A stretch of 64,000 nucleotides of DNA from Verrucomicrobiaceae bacterium. Its GTDB lineage: Bacteria; Verrucomicrobiota; Verrucomicrobiia; Verrucomicrobiales; Akkermansiaceae. Location: the NCBI GenBank assembly GCA_027485615.1, contig JAIXQS010000017.1, positions 1 through 64,000 on the forward strand, read 5' to 3'. How positions within the stretch are numbered: position 1 is the first letter of the stretch; each line of letters begins with the position of its first letter. Both the position numbers and the translations under genes were made by a program. The notes beneath the pieces are model-generated. The model worked only from the letters and a program-made list of their open reading frames with translations, was not told the DNA's origin and did no database searches. Below are positions 52,252 through 61,861 of this stretch, in pieces.

Positions 52252-54878
52252 TCGTTTGTTGGCGTGAGGGTTCCGGCGTCCCGCTTGAGTTGCTCCAGCA
52301 CGCGTGTCCTGGCGCGCAGATCCTGTTGCTGCTGGATCATTTTCATCACGCGCAGCATGAATTCGAAATCCTCATCCTCTGGGCTGGATCCGCCGCCCTC
52401 TCCGCCGCCACCGCCGCCCTGCTTGTTCAGCTCGTCGCCGAGTGTGGCCGCCCATTCGTTGAGTTTCTTGGCCCAGAAATCGGCTCCCTCGGTGGCCAGG
52501 TAGGAGCGGTGGATCTGTAGCTTTGACCGGACATCCTCAAGCCCGATGTCGATCTTGGAGTCCCGCATCTGCTCCATGACCGTCATGAACATGGCATCGC
52601 CGGTGCGGGCGTGGTAGTGACCGAGATCTTCCTGGATCCAGCGCACGTCGGAGGCGGTGAGCGCCTGCTGCCGGGCCGTGTCGGTCATCTTCATCTGGTC
52701 GCTGGGGTTCAGCTTGTCATAAAATTCACCGATCAGGTTGCGGGCAAATGTCTCGATCAATGTTCCCGAGATCCCGTTCTGTTCCGCGGCGGCCTTCTTG
52801 AGGCGGCTCACGAAAGTGCTGGCCTCGAAGCGCTTGTTCGCGTCGTTCGCCTGCTCCACCGCCTTCTTCATTTTCTCGACCACCTTCTTCTGCTTCTCGA
52901 CGGCCTCCTTGACATCCTCCTTGGTCTTCTCGTCGGTGTTGGAGGGCTCCTGCGCTTCCTGCAATTTGTCGCGGACTTCGGGCACATCCTTGTCGGCCAG
53001 CTCCTGCATCGACTTCAGCGCCTCCGCCATCTTTTTCATCGTCTCCTTGTCGATCTCGCCGTTGCGCGTCGCGCCTTTCATCACCTCCTCCATCTTCTCC
53101 TTCAGCTCCTGCATCCGCTGGGCGCTCTCGCTTTCCGCCTGCTCCTGCGCATCAAGGCGCTTGCGGTTTTCCTCCTCCTTCATCTCCTCCGCGCTGAGGT
53201 CATCGAGGCGTTGGTTCTCGTCGAGGTTGTTCAGCTCCTTGCGGGCGAGATCCTCCAGCTCGCTGATCGCGCGGTCGAACTGGGATTTCAGCATCTGCTG
53301 GTGCTCCTCGCGGGTCAGGATGTACAGGATGACCGGCTCCGAATAGACCCGTCCGCGGCCCGGATAGAGATCTTCGGAAAAAGCGCGGAGCGCGAGACGC
53401 TGCGGGCCGATCCCAAACGCGGCGGGTGAGAACACCACGGGCTTGGTGATGCGGCGCTCTTCGGGAGCGCCTTTGGCGAGGACAAGCTCGCCTTTCATTT
53501 CGGGAATCTCGCCAGGCATGGCGACGAGGCTCTCCCACTCGATACCCGCTTCCTTCAGGCCGAAATCATCCTCACACAGGATTTCGAAATCCATGGCCTC
53601 CTCGGGTAAAATCGCCTTTTGTCGATCCATCCCCTGCGTGTAGGCCACGGGCGGCGCGTCCTTCACCGCGTCCACGCGAAGCCGGTAATCCGATCCGCCG
53701 ATGAGGCCGAATTCATCCACCCATGAGAAGGGAAGCTCGAAAGGCACGGTGCCGACCTCAATCTCGGCGGTCTTCGCCTTCTGTCCGGAAATTTCCAACG
53801 CGCCCTCCATCGGCTCAAAGGCGGCTCCGGCGGGGATCTCCCCGGAAGCCTTGCCCGGCCCGAACGCGCCCGAACGCACCTCGCGGCTCAGGTCCATTTC
53901 AAAAACAAGCCGACTGCCCTCGACGAGGCTCAGCTCGCCGGTGGTGAGTTCCACCGTGCGATCCGGCAAATTCATGTAGGCGGGCGATTTCACGAACGCC
54001 CTCGTGCTCAGCACGCCGGGACGTTGCAGCGGCTCGACCACCAGCCTGTGCCGCAAGTCTCCGATGCGGAAAATCACCGTGCCTTTGTCCTGCTGGCCGG
54101 GGAAACGGAAGGCATAGCGATCGCCCGCGAGTTTCACGCCGATCTGAGGTTGCAAGCCGTATTGGCCGAGGGCGTCCGACGGTCGTTGTTCCGAATTTTT
54201 CGCGAGTTTCAGCACCACATCGAACGCCTCGCCGTAAGGAACCGCGAGAAAGGACGGGGGGTTCTCAAGCTGCGTGAAAGTGTATCTCTCCACATCGGAA
54301 AACGGCTTCAGCCAGCGCTCCAACGCGTTGAGGCCGGCCTTGGGTGTTGCGAGGAAGGCTCCCGATGCCACGGCCATCAGGGCAAAGGCGGCCAGCGCCC
54401 ACTTGCGGTGCCTCGGCACGGGCAGCGCATCGTCGAGCATGCGTTTCCCCGCCTCTGCCGCGACCACCTCCATCGCCGCCGCGCGCAGCCTCGGGGAAAG
54501 CGAATCGCCCGCCTCCGTCTGGCCCTGGAGTTCGATCACGCCGAGCAACCTGTCGCCGAGGCCGGGATAACGTTTCGCAATGAGCCGCGCCAGCTGTTCC
54601 TCGCGGCGATGCCCCCATACCCAGCGGTGCAACCAATAGGGAGCGAAGCCGCCGAACAGCGAAACCCCGCCGAGCAGGATCAGCAGCCGGGCCCAGTTGG
54701 GCGTCTGCCAGATGCGGTCGAGGCCGTAGATCAGCAGGAAGGAAACCAGCAGCCCGATCAGCCCGGCCGCCACCGCCTCCATCACCTTGCGCCGCCAGAG
54801 CTGCCGCCGGAAATCCTCAAGCTGCTTGCGCAGGCTTTCGGGAATCGCGTTCCGGGCAGCGGGTGAATTTTCGGACAT
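52248..54878 (-). CDS. DUF4175 family membrane protein
   Basis: 876 residues from the ATG at 54878 (54893 also possible). Cytoplasmic N-terminus, two helices (AAGLIGLLVSFLLIYGLDRI, LLILLGGVSLFGGFAPYWL) and a third (WALAAFALMAVASGAFLA). A large beta-rich external region follows (PPSFLAVPYGEAFDVVLKLA, FEILCEDDFGLKEAGIEW). From about 510 a very long charged coiled coil follows (EELARKELNNLDENQRLDD, AQEQAESESAQRMQELKEKM). The family occurs in Bacteroidetes, Planctomycetes and Verrucomicrobia near MoxR/DUF58/BatA genes; function unknown. First gene of the six-gene operon. Confidence 0.85.
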   Translation of the reverse strand: MSENSPAARNAIPESLRKQLEDFRRQLWRRKVMEAVAAGLIGLLVSFLLIYGLDRIWQTPNWARLLILLGGVSLFGGFAPYWLHRWVWGHRREEQLARLIAKRYPGLGDRLLGVIELQGQTEAGDSLSPRLRAAAMEVVAAEAGKRMLDDALPVPRHRKWALAAFALMAVASGAFLATPKAGLNALERWLKPFSDVERYTFTQLENPPSFLAVPYGEAFDVVLKLAKNSEQRPSDALGQYGLQPQIGVKLAGDRYAFRFPGQQDKGTVIFRIGDLRHRLVVEPLQRPGVLSTRAFVKSPAYMNLPDRTVELTTGELSLVEGSRLVFEMDLSREVRSGAFGPGKASGEIPAGAAFEPMEGALEISGQKAKTAEIEVGTVPFELPFSWVDEFGLIGGSDYRLRVDAVKDAPPVAYTQGMDRQKAILPEEAMDFEILCEDDFGLKEAGIEWESLVAMPGEIPEMKGELVLAKGAPEERRITKPVVFSPAAFGIGPQRLALRAFSEDLYPGRGRVYSEPVILYILTREEHQQMLKSQFDRAISELEDLARKELNNLDENQRLDDLSAEEMKEEENRKRLDAQEQAESESAQRMQELKEKMEEVMKGATRNGEIDKETMKKMAEALKSMQELADKDVPEVRDKLQEAQEPSNTDEKTKEDVKEAVEKQKKVVEKMKKAVEQANDANKRFEASTFVSRLKKAAAEQNGISGTLIETFARNLIGEFYDKLNPSDQMKMTDTARQQALTASDVRWIQEDLGHYHARTGDAMFMTVMEQMRDSKIDIGLEDVRSKLQIHRSYLATEGADFWAKKLNEWAATLGDELNKQGGGGGGEGGGSSPEDEDFEFMLRVMKMIQQQQDLRARTRVLEQLKRDAGTLTPTNE

Positions 54879-55002
54879 GGGGTGATGCGGCATTGTTCAT
54901 GCCGCTGGAAGGTTGCGCAAATCTGACAGGGATACGCGGCAACTCCAGCAGTTTTCTCGCCATGCGGCGGTGAATTTACGGTCCCTTTACCCCGGATGCG
55001 GG

Positions 55003-56022
55003 TCACTCGTCCTTGAAAGGCTCCGCCCTGCGCGCTTCGATGCAGTTCGTCAGCCAGCGCATCAGCTTGTCGGCCTCCTCGGATTCCGTGCGCATCGAGC
55101 CCAGCGCCGCCCAATCGAGGTGCGGGCGGGACTGCACCGGCGCGATGCGGTGGATCTCGAGCTTCGACATGATCGCCTCCGTCTCCTTGGGGTGGGCATT
55201 GAGGATCTGGGCCGGACGCGGCAGATCATCGAGCACCTCCGCCGTCAGCCCGAACGACACCACGCCCACCCCGTAGGTCGAGCTGAGTTTCCGCAAACCG
55301 TCCGCCAACGCCTCATCCTCCACCGGCCCCGCATAGATCAGCTCGCCGCCCTGGGCCCACATGGACACGGAGAGTGCCTGGAAAAAATCCTCGCGGTAGG
55401 TCGTCAACGAGGGCAAGAGCCGGAGCCGCGCCGAGTGCAGGCGGAAGGGCGCGAGCCCCAGCCGTTGCTTGAGGGCCAGCATCGAATCATCGAGCGACAT
55501 CTCCTCGTCCGGCGATCCGCCCGTTTCCCAATCGACCAGCACCAGCTCCGGATATTTCCAGAGATTGCCGATCGGCGAGGTGGCGGCGAAGGGATCACGG
55601 AAGGCGAAGGGGAAACGCCCGTTGATCTCATAGTAGCGGGTCACCACCGCGCGGAATTTGCGGATGCGCAACATCGCGTTGTCCACGGTGGTCTCGTCTC
55701 CGCTGAGGTCCTCCAGCCGCCCCTGCGTCCACGCCAACAGCTCCTGAGCACTGGAAAGCGCGGGCAGCGGCTCGCTGCGGCGGTAGTAGCCCTGGCCCTT
55801 CTCCACCTTAGCGATCGCGGAGGCAGGATCGCAGGACATGATCGAGAAATGATACCTGAGAGAGGCGTCCGAGTAGTTTCCAGCGAGGTTGCGACGTGCC
55901 AGGCGGATCAACTCCGTGCCCTTGATCGCCTCTGCGGGATTGTTTGGCAACAGTGCGGGCAAAATATCGTTCAACTGCTTTCGGAGGCTCATAAGCGGAA
56001 AGATTCGGGAATCTCCCTTCAT
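55003..56022 (-). CDS. Protein with winged-helix-like N-terminus
   Basis: 339 residues from the ATG at 56022, chosen for GGGAG five bases before it; an ATG at 55992 (MSLRKQLND) is the alternative. The first 75 residues (AIKGTELIRLARRNLAGNYS, DASLRYHFSIMSCDPASAI, KGQGYYRR) read like a winged-helix DNA-binding domain. The rest is not recognised (FPFAFRDPFAATSPIGNLWK, YPELVLVDWETG, ILNAHPKETEAIMSKLEIH). No signal peptide, so cytoplasmic. It is divergent from the SNF2 helicase with a 151-base shared region. A regulatory role is inferred. Confidence 0.72.
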   Translation of the reverse strand: MKGDSRIFPLMSLRKQLNDILPALLPNNPAEAIKGTELIRLARRNLAGNYSDASLRYHFSIMSCDPASAIAKVEKGQGYYRRSEPLPALSSAQELLAWTQGRLEDLSGDETTVDNAMLRIRKFRAVVTRYYEINGRFPFAFRDPFAATSPIGNLWKYPELVLVDWETGGSPDEEMSLDDSMLALKQRLGLAPFRLHSARLRLLPSLTTYREDFFQALSVSMWAQGGELIYAGPVEDEALADGLRKLSSTYGVGVVSFGLTAEVLDDLPRPAQILNAHPKETEAIMSKLEIHRIAPVQSRPHLDWAALGSMRTESEEADKLMRWLTNCIEARRAEPFKDE

Positions 56023-56173
56023 CCAATCTCCCTGCAAACCGGCCATCAAGCGCTTTCTTCGGGCGCGTTGCCGCATCACCAGACCCGAAACTTCCTATTG
56101 CGCGAATCCATTTTTCCACATTAAACTGCTCGCCCGGCATTTTAGCCGCATTTACACCCATCTCCACGAGCCA

Positions 56174-59100
56174 ATGAATCCTGATCGAGCCACCCTCAAT
56201 TTCCTCAACTCCTTCCCGGAGGAAGCCCGCAAGCGCGGTGACATGCTCCAGAAGGACGGAGCCGTCACCCAGATTTTCGGAAACCACCTTTTCATCCAGG
56301 GCCGCGTCGAAGACGAGACCGGCACCCACCGCACCTCCCTCCGCCTCCAGGGCAACCGCTGGTTCGGCTCCTGCACCGCCGAGGACGAGCTCGTTTCCGG
56401 CGCCTGCCAATACGCCACGATGATGGAGCGCATGCACCGCGGGGAGGATCTCCCGGAATCGCCCAACGAATTCGACGACACACCCGTCCTCGACATCATC
56501 GAGGAAAAGCTCGGCCGCGAGCTCGACGACAAGGAAGCCGACTACGTCACGAAAATCGAGAAGCGCTACCGCCGCTACGTGATCGAGGGCGAGCTCCACG
56601 ACCACGACATGGTCCGCATCAACCCGCGCTGGGATATCACCACCTACGAGCCCCTCGAACTCTGGCCCGTGCCTCCCGGCGACATCCTTGAGTTCTGGAA
56701 CTTTCTCGCCTACGCCTTTTACAAACGGAAACTCCCCTATCCCGAGTTCATGTCCGTCATCACGGATCTCGCCTCGGTGCAGAAAAAAATGGCCGAGTGG
56801 GAGCAGGAGCGTGAGGTCGCTTCCTGGTATGACCGCATCGAGCAGGTCAACGAGCGCCCGCCGCAGGACGCACCGCTGACCGTCTCCTTCCGCCTCGTCG
56901 CCACTATCAACGAGGCGCGCATGGAAGTCCGCGAGAGCCGCCCCAACGCCCAATACATCCAGCTCCGCGAGAAATCCGATATCGAGAAATACATCTCCCT
57001 TCACCAGGAAGGCGCGCTCCTCATGGACGCCTCCTCACAGACGCTCTGGGAGCATTACCTCGCCTTCTACCGCAAGCACGGCGACACCACCCTTGATTTC
57101 GACCAGGAGGAATCCTGCCGTTTCATGAACCGCGTGTTCCAGCAACCCGCCCTCACCGGCTACCTTGTCAACCTCGACGAAAGGCCGTTCCGCGTCTCCG
57201 AGGAAGCCCTTTCATGGGTCTGCGAAGACGAGGCCTACGATCCCAACTCCTTCGCCCTCCAGCTCGTCACGGCAAGCGGCGAAAACGTTTCCCACTCCGT
57301 CCGCCTCCTGCCCGGCCGGAAGGAACTCTATCAGTCGGATGAAACCGTTTTCCCCGGCCCCCCACGCTGGCTTGAGGAGACCGAGGTCATGCCCCGCTAC
57401 CTCATCCCGCGGAAAGTCATCGACTCCCTGGAAGGCGTGGAGTTCCTCCGCAAGATCGGCGCTTCCCTGCCAGAGTCCCTCGTGAAGCGCGTTGTCGATC
57501 TCGAACTCAAGCCCAAGCTTGAAATGAAACTCATCGCCGGCCTCACCGCCGCGGAAACGGAGCATTTGGTGGTCGATGTCACCGCCATCGAGACCAAAGG
57601 CCGCCGCACCGAGCGCCTCACCAAGGACGGCTGGGAACTCGTCGAGCAGCAGGCCGTCAAAGGCAAGCAGCTCCTCCGCTTCGCCCGCGAGCCCCTCCAT
57701 CCCGTCCCTCCCATCCTCGATGAAATGGCTCTCGCCTATGACGAGAAACTCATCTCCTTCAAGTCCCGCATCACCAAGCAGTTCCCCGAGAAATTCGCGG
57801 AATGGGTGCGCGCCATGCCCCCTGAGATCGAACTCGATATCGACCTCCGCCTCAAATCCATCCTCAACGATCCGGTCACCGCCGCCGTCCGCTTCGAGGT
57901 CGTCGGCCAGGACATCGACTGGTTCGACCTTCGCATCGTCATCGACGTCCAGGGTGCAAACCTTTCCAAAGCCCAGATCCGCCAGCTCGTCGCAGCCCGT
58001 GGCGGTTACGTCCGAATGGACGACGGCACCTGGATGCGTTTGGAAATCAAGCTCGATGCCGACCAGCGCGAGGCCGTCACCCGACTCGGGCTCGATCCCT
58101 TCGACCTTTCCGGCGAAACCCACCGCATGCACGCCCTCCAGCTCGCCGATCCGAAGGCCGCCGAGGTCTTCGACCCCAAGGCATGGGAGCGCATCAAAAA
58201 CCGTGCCAACGACATCAAGCTAGAGGTCACGCCCGATCTCCCCGCCGGCCTCAACGCCACGCTCCGCCCCTACCAGATCGACGGCTTCCATTTCCTCGCC
58301 TACCTCTCGGAAAACAACTTCGGCGGTATCCTTGCCGACGACATGGGTCTCGGAAAAACCATCCAGTCCCTCACCTACCTCCTCTGGCTTTTCGAAAAGC
58401 ACAAGGACAGCGGCGCCCCCCACAAGCCCGCCCTCATCGTCTGCCCGAAATCCGTGCTCGATGTCTGGTATTCCGAGGCCGAGAAATTCTGCCCGCAGCT
58501 CCGCGTCAAGATCCTGAAAAACCGGGACGACATCAACGTGAAGCACATCCAGAACAACATCGACATGCTTGTCCTCAACTACGCCCAGCTCCGCGTATGC
58601 GGCGAGGAACTGGGCGGCATCAAATGGCTCACCACCATCCTCGATGAGGGACAGCAGATCAAGAACCCGGACTCCAAGGCCGCCAAGTGCGCCCGCGAGC
58701 TCGACTCCCAGAACCGCCTCGTCCTCACCGGCACACCCATCGAGAACCGCCTGCTCGACATGTGGTCGCTCATGGCCTTCGCCATGCCCGGCGTGCTCGG
58801 ATCCCGCGCCTACTTCAAGAAGCGCTTCGACAAACGGAAAGACCCCCTTTCCCAACAACGCCTCGCCTCCCGCCTCCGCCCCTTCCTGCTGCGCCGCACG
58901 AAACTCCAGGTCGCCCAGGATCTCCCTCCGCGGACCGAAGAAGAGGTCTATTCGAAAATGGAAGGCGTCCAGCTCGAACTCTACAAGAACGAGCTCAAGC
59001 GCATCCAGAAAGCCCTGCTCGGCCTCGATTCCGATGAGGCGGTGAAGAAAAACTCCTTCGCCATCCTCCAGGGCCTCATGCGCCTCCGCCAGATCTGCTG

Positions 59101-59752
59101 CCACCCCGGCCTCATTGATCCGAAATACCTCAAGGAGGAATCCGCCAAGATGGAATCCCTCTTCTACCTCCTCGACCAGCTCCACGAGGAAGGCCACAAG
59201 GTGCTCGTCTTCTCCCAGTTCGTCTCCATGCTCGACCTCATCAAGGCGCGCCTTGAACTGGAAGCCCGCCCCTTCCATTACCTCACCGGCCAGACCAAGG
59301 ACCGCAAGGGCGAGATCGAGCGTTTCCAGACCACCAAGGATCCGTCCGTCTTCATGCTATCGCTCAAAGCCGGCGGCGCGGGACTCAACCTCACCTCCGC
59401 CTCCTACGTCATCCTCTACGATCCGTGGTGGAACCCCGCCGTCGAGAACCAGGCCATCGACCGCACCCACCGCATCGGCCAGAAGAACAAGGTCATCGCC
59501 TACCGGCTCCTCACCCGCGAGACCGTCGAGGAGAAGATACGTATCCTTCAACACCAGAAGACCCAGCTCGTCACCAACGTGCTCGGCGACGAAGGCTTCG
59601 CCTCCAACCTCGGCGTGGACGATCTCCAGTTCATCCTCTCCCACACCATCGACGACGACGAGATGGACGAGGAAAAGGAAAAGGCCAAGGCCGCCGCGAA
59701 GCCCGCCAAGAAAGCAGCCCGCAAAAAAGCCGACAGCAAGGACAACCTCTGA
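56174..59752 (+). CDS. SNF2-family ATPase/helicase
   Basis: 1192 residues from the ATG at 56174. The first half is a large N-terminal region, including FGSCTAEDELVSGACQYA where relatives have a SWIM zinc finger; the CxC and CxH residues are largely missing. SNF2 motifs: ADDMGLGKTIQSLTYLLWL near 721, ILDEGQQIKNPDSKAAKCAR near 823 (DEGQ box), VLTGTPIENRLLDMWSLMAF, then the C-terminal helicase lobe with LVFSQFVSMLDLI, LSLKAGGAGLNLTSA and DRTHRIGQKNKVIAYRLL. It translocates on DNA to remodel protein-DNA or RNAP complexes. It ends in a Lys/Ala-rich tail. Confidence 0.9.
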   Translation: MNPDRATLNFLNSFPEEARKRGDMLQKDGAVTQIFGNHLFIQGRVEDETGTHRTSLRLQGNRWFGSCTAEDELVSGACQYATMMERMHRGEDLPESPNEFDDTPVLDIIEEKLGRELDDKEADYVTKIEKRYRRYVIEGELHDHDMVRINPRWDITTYEPLELWPVPPGDILEFWNFLAYAFYKRKLPYPEFMSVITDLASVQKKMAEWEQEREVASWYDRIEQVNERPPQDAPLTVSFRLVATINEARMEVRESRPNAQYIQLREKSDIEKYISLHQEGALLMDASSQTLWEHYLAFYRKHGDTTLDFDQEESCRFMNRVFQQPALTGYLVNLDERPFRVSEEALSWVCEDEAYDPNSFALQLVTASGENVSHSVRLLPGRKELYQSDETVFPGPPRWLEETEVMPRYLIPRKVIDSLEGVEFLRKIGASLPESLVKRVVDLELKPKLEMKLIAGLTAAETEHLVVDVTAIETKGRRTERLTKDGWELVEQQAVKGKQLLRFAREPLHPVPPILDEMALAYDEKLISFKSRITKQFPEKFAEWVRAMPPEIELDIDLRLKSILNDPVTAAVRFEVVGQDIDWFDLRIVIDVQGANLSKAQIRQLVAARGGYVRMDDGTWMRLEIKLDADQREAVTRLGLDPFDLSGETHRMHALQLADPKAAEVFDPKAWERIKNRANDIKLEVTPDLPAGLNATLRPYQIDGFHFLAYLSENNFGGILADDMGLGKTIQSLTYLLWLFEKHKDSGAPHKPALIVCPKSVLDVWYSEAEKFCPQLRVKILKNRDDINVKHIQNNIDMLVLNYAQLRVCGEELGGIKWLTTILDEGQQIKNPDSKAAKCARELDSQNRLVLTGTPIENRLLDMWSLMAFAMPGVLGSRAYFKKRFDKRKDPLSQQRLASRLRPFLLRRTKLQVAQDLPPRTEEEVYSKMEGVQLELYKNELKRIQKALLGLDSDEAVKKNSFAILQGLMRLRQICCHPGLIDPKYLKEESAKMESLFYLLDQLHEEGHKVLVFSQFVSMLDLIKARLELEARPFHYLTGQTKDRKGEIERFQTTKDPSVFMLSLKAGGAGLNLTSASYVILYDPWWNPAVENQAIDRTHRIGQKNKVIAYRLLTRETVEEKIRILQHQKTQLVTNVLGDEGFASNLGVDDLQFILSHTIDDDEMDEEKEKAKAAAKPAKKAARKKADSKDNL

Positions 59753-60261
59753 CGCCCATCAAGGAGAGCCGCGCCTCCGGCCTACTTCTCTCCCCTGGCC
59801 GCCGCAAAGCCCCGGACTGCGGAAGCCTGCTGCGCTTCCATCGCCTTCACCGCGGTGTGACGGCTCCGGGTCCGCGGGCTGGTCCGGGCCCGGGCGCGTG
59901 GGATTGTCCCGGCGCGTAGAATTTTGATCGGCGGGGTTTGGGGCTTGGATCGGGTGCCGCAGGGTTCCTTCACTAGGGACACTGCACGAGAAAATTGATA
60001 CGAGTGGGCAGAAAATGAACTGCCAAGACGCCAAGTTCGCCAAGGAAGACCAATATGAGGGTTCAGAAGCCGGTTTCCACGCCTCATTATTACGGTTTTC
60101 CATCCGATTGGCTTGGCGCACTTGGCGTCTTGGCGGTGAACATAGGTTTTCATCCGGGATTTCCCAATGATTCCTCCCTAATGGAGGAACCCTGTCGGGT
60201 GCCGGCGAAAAATTACCGTGACATTCCCCGACCCGTCGCCCCGTATCGTGGATACAACGCC
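59753..60261. other. Intergenic region, 509 bases, holding a long hairpin repeat
   Basis: No supported gene on either strand. The main content is the inverted repeat at 60021-60136. The first 170 bases are GC-rich and featureless to me. Confidence 0.6.
60021..60136. repeat. Nested inverted repeat (CCAAGACGCCAAG type)
   Basis: Left arm 60021-60046 (TGCCAAGACGCCAAGTTCGC and on) matches the reverse complement of the right arm 60111-60136 (GCTTGGCGCACTTGGCGTCT and on) at about 23 of 26 positions. Inside, ATGAGG (60055) pairs with CCTCAT (60082). Text of this type is, as I recall, a scattered palindromic element in many environmental bacteria. Confidence 0.8.
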
Positions 60262-61137
60262 ATGAAAGGATATTTCCTCGCGCTCTTCGCCGCCGCATTT
60301 GCAGTCCAGGCTTCCGCACAGGGCAAATTCGAAGGCCCGGCCGGCAAATCCTACACCTACAAAATATCAGCCGGCAAGGAACGGCGGATGGAGATCTTTT
60401 TCCCGGAAGGTCATGATCCCGCGAAATCCAAGGCACCGGGCGTGATCCTGTTCCACGGCGGAGGCTGGCAAGGCGGGGATCTTTCGCAATTCCGTTTCGC
60501 CTGCGCTTACTTCGCCAGCCGCGGCCTGGTTTGCGCCACCGCCGAGTATCAGATGCTGGGAAAGAAAGCCAAGCTGCCCGCGGGAGAATCCATCAAACGC
60601 GTCTGCGTCACCGACGCGAAGAGCGCGATCCGCTGGTTCAAGGGCAAATCCGGCGAACTCGGCATCGACCCCTCACGTGTCATCACCGGCGGCGGCAGCG
60701 CGGGCGGCCACATCAGCGCCCTCGCCACCATGAACCCCGGCCTCAACGACCCCGGCGACCCCAAGGACATCGATACATCCGTCGTCGCCTACCTCTGGTT
60801 CAACCCCGCCTTCGCGCCCCACGACAGCAAGGATCCCGAAATCGACATCCTCACCCACATGAAGGCCGAGCTGCCGCCCACCATCGTTTTCTTCGGCGAC
60901 AAGGACACCTGGAAAAAAGGCTGGGACACCGCCCACTCGAAGTGGAGGAAACTCGGTGCGAAAAGCATCGGACTCCACATCGCGGAAGGCCAGGCGCACA
61001 GCTTTTTCAACAAGGATCCGTGGCGCTCCATCACCCTCATCAAGGCGGACAGGTTCCTCGTGAAGCACGGTCTTCTCAGCGGCGAGCCGACACTCGTCAT
61101 GCCCGGCTCCGGCAAAAAGCTGGTAGCGGCGCCTTAG
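60262..61137 (+). CDS. Secreted alpha/beta hydrolase (esterase/lipase-like)
   Basis: 291 residues from the ATG at 60262 with a signal peptide ending near QASAQ. Oxyanion HGGGWQGGD, nucleophile elbow GGGSAGGHISAL, FFGDKDTWKKGWDT (Asp) and GQAHSFFN (His) give a BD-FAE/carboxylesterase-type triad. Such enzymes often deacetylate or de-esterify polysaccharides in this phylum. Substrate unknown. Confidence 0.88.
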   Translation: MKGYFLALFAAAFAVQASAQGKFEGPAGKSYTYKISAGKERRMEIFFPEGHDPAKSKAPGVILFHGGGWQGGDLSQFRFACAYFASRGLVCATAEYQMLGKKAKLPAGESIKRVCVTDAKSAIRWFKGKSGELGIDPSRVITGGGSAGGHISALATMNPGLNDPGDPKDIDTSVVAYLWFNPAFAPHDSKDPEIDILTHMKAELPPTIVFFGDKDTWKKGWDTAHSKWRKLGAKSIGLHIAEGQAHSFFNKDPWRSITLIKADRFLVKHGLLSGEPTLVMPGSGKKLVAAP

Positions 61138-61355
61138 GAACCCACCCCTGCACCCGCTCCGCGCAAATGATCCGTCGCGTCGTCATCGCCGGGATGCTGG
61201 GAGGAACGCGCCGGATTTCCAAACGGGTTTTGCGGAAGGGGCGGCTCCGATTTTTCCTTCATTAGCGACCATTGGCGTCAATTCGCGGTTTGATCTTCCG
61301 GAACGGGGTGGCCCCGGAGAAAGAGGATTTCCAACTTCCCTTCCGCCCGCATGGA

Positions 61356-61730
61356 TCAAAGGCCTACAACAGCTCCATACGCCTCGTTCATGTGCCGGAG
61401 CCGGTCGACGAGCACTTTCATTACGTGCCGTGCGAAGAAGGGATTCTGTTGGATGATGAAATGGAAGCGCCTTTCATCTACACGGGCCAGTCGCGACGGT
61501 TCGGTGGCGACGACCGTGGCGACGCGCGGTGTGCCGTCGATGAGCGCCATTTCGCCGAGCAACGCCCCGCGCGCGGATTGTTCCACCGTTTTGCCGCCGA
61601 CCCTAACCTCCACCGCACCCTCCAGGAGGACGAACATGCAGTCGCCCTTTTCACCTTCGCTGAAAAGGATTTCGCCAGCGGCAAGATCGGTCGTTTCGGT
61701 TTCGTGCTTGAATAGGTCGGCAGCGTTCAT
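61356..61730 (-). CDS. Cyclic-nucleotide-binding domain protein
   Basis: 124 residues, one CNB/Crp-type beta barrel: LAAGEILFSEGEKGDCMFVL, LEGAVEVRVGGKTVE, ARGALLGEMALIDGTPRVAT (the phosphate-binding cassette), then HVMKVLVDRLRHMNEAYGAV. No DNA-binding helix-turn-helix follows, so it is not a Crp-like regulator by itself. It may sense a nucleotide and bind a partner. Nothing is called in 61138-61355. Confidence 0.88.
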   Translation of the reverse strand: MNAADLFKHETETTDLAAGEILFSEGEKGDCMFVLLEGAVEVRVGGKTVEQSARGALLGEMALIDGTPRVATVVATEPSRLARVDERRFHFIIQQNPFFARHVMKVLVDRLRHMNEAYGAVVGL

Positions 61731-61809
61731 ACCCTGTTATGTCTGTTCCGCAGATTGTGTCAACACGGCGGTTTTCGCAGCGGAAAAATCATACGGACCA
61801 CGCGCGCGC

Positions 61810-61861
61810 GGGACTTTGGCGTTTACGCGGCGGAGGGGACTTTGGCGTTTACGCGGCGGAG
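61810..61861. repeat. 26-bp tandem repeat, two copies
   Basis: GGACTTTGGCGTTTACGCGG followed by CGGAGG, twice. It overlaps the broken end of the metallophosphoesterase fragment. Confidence 0.75.
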
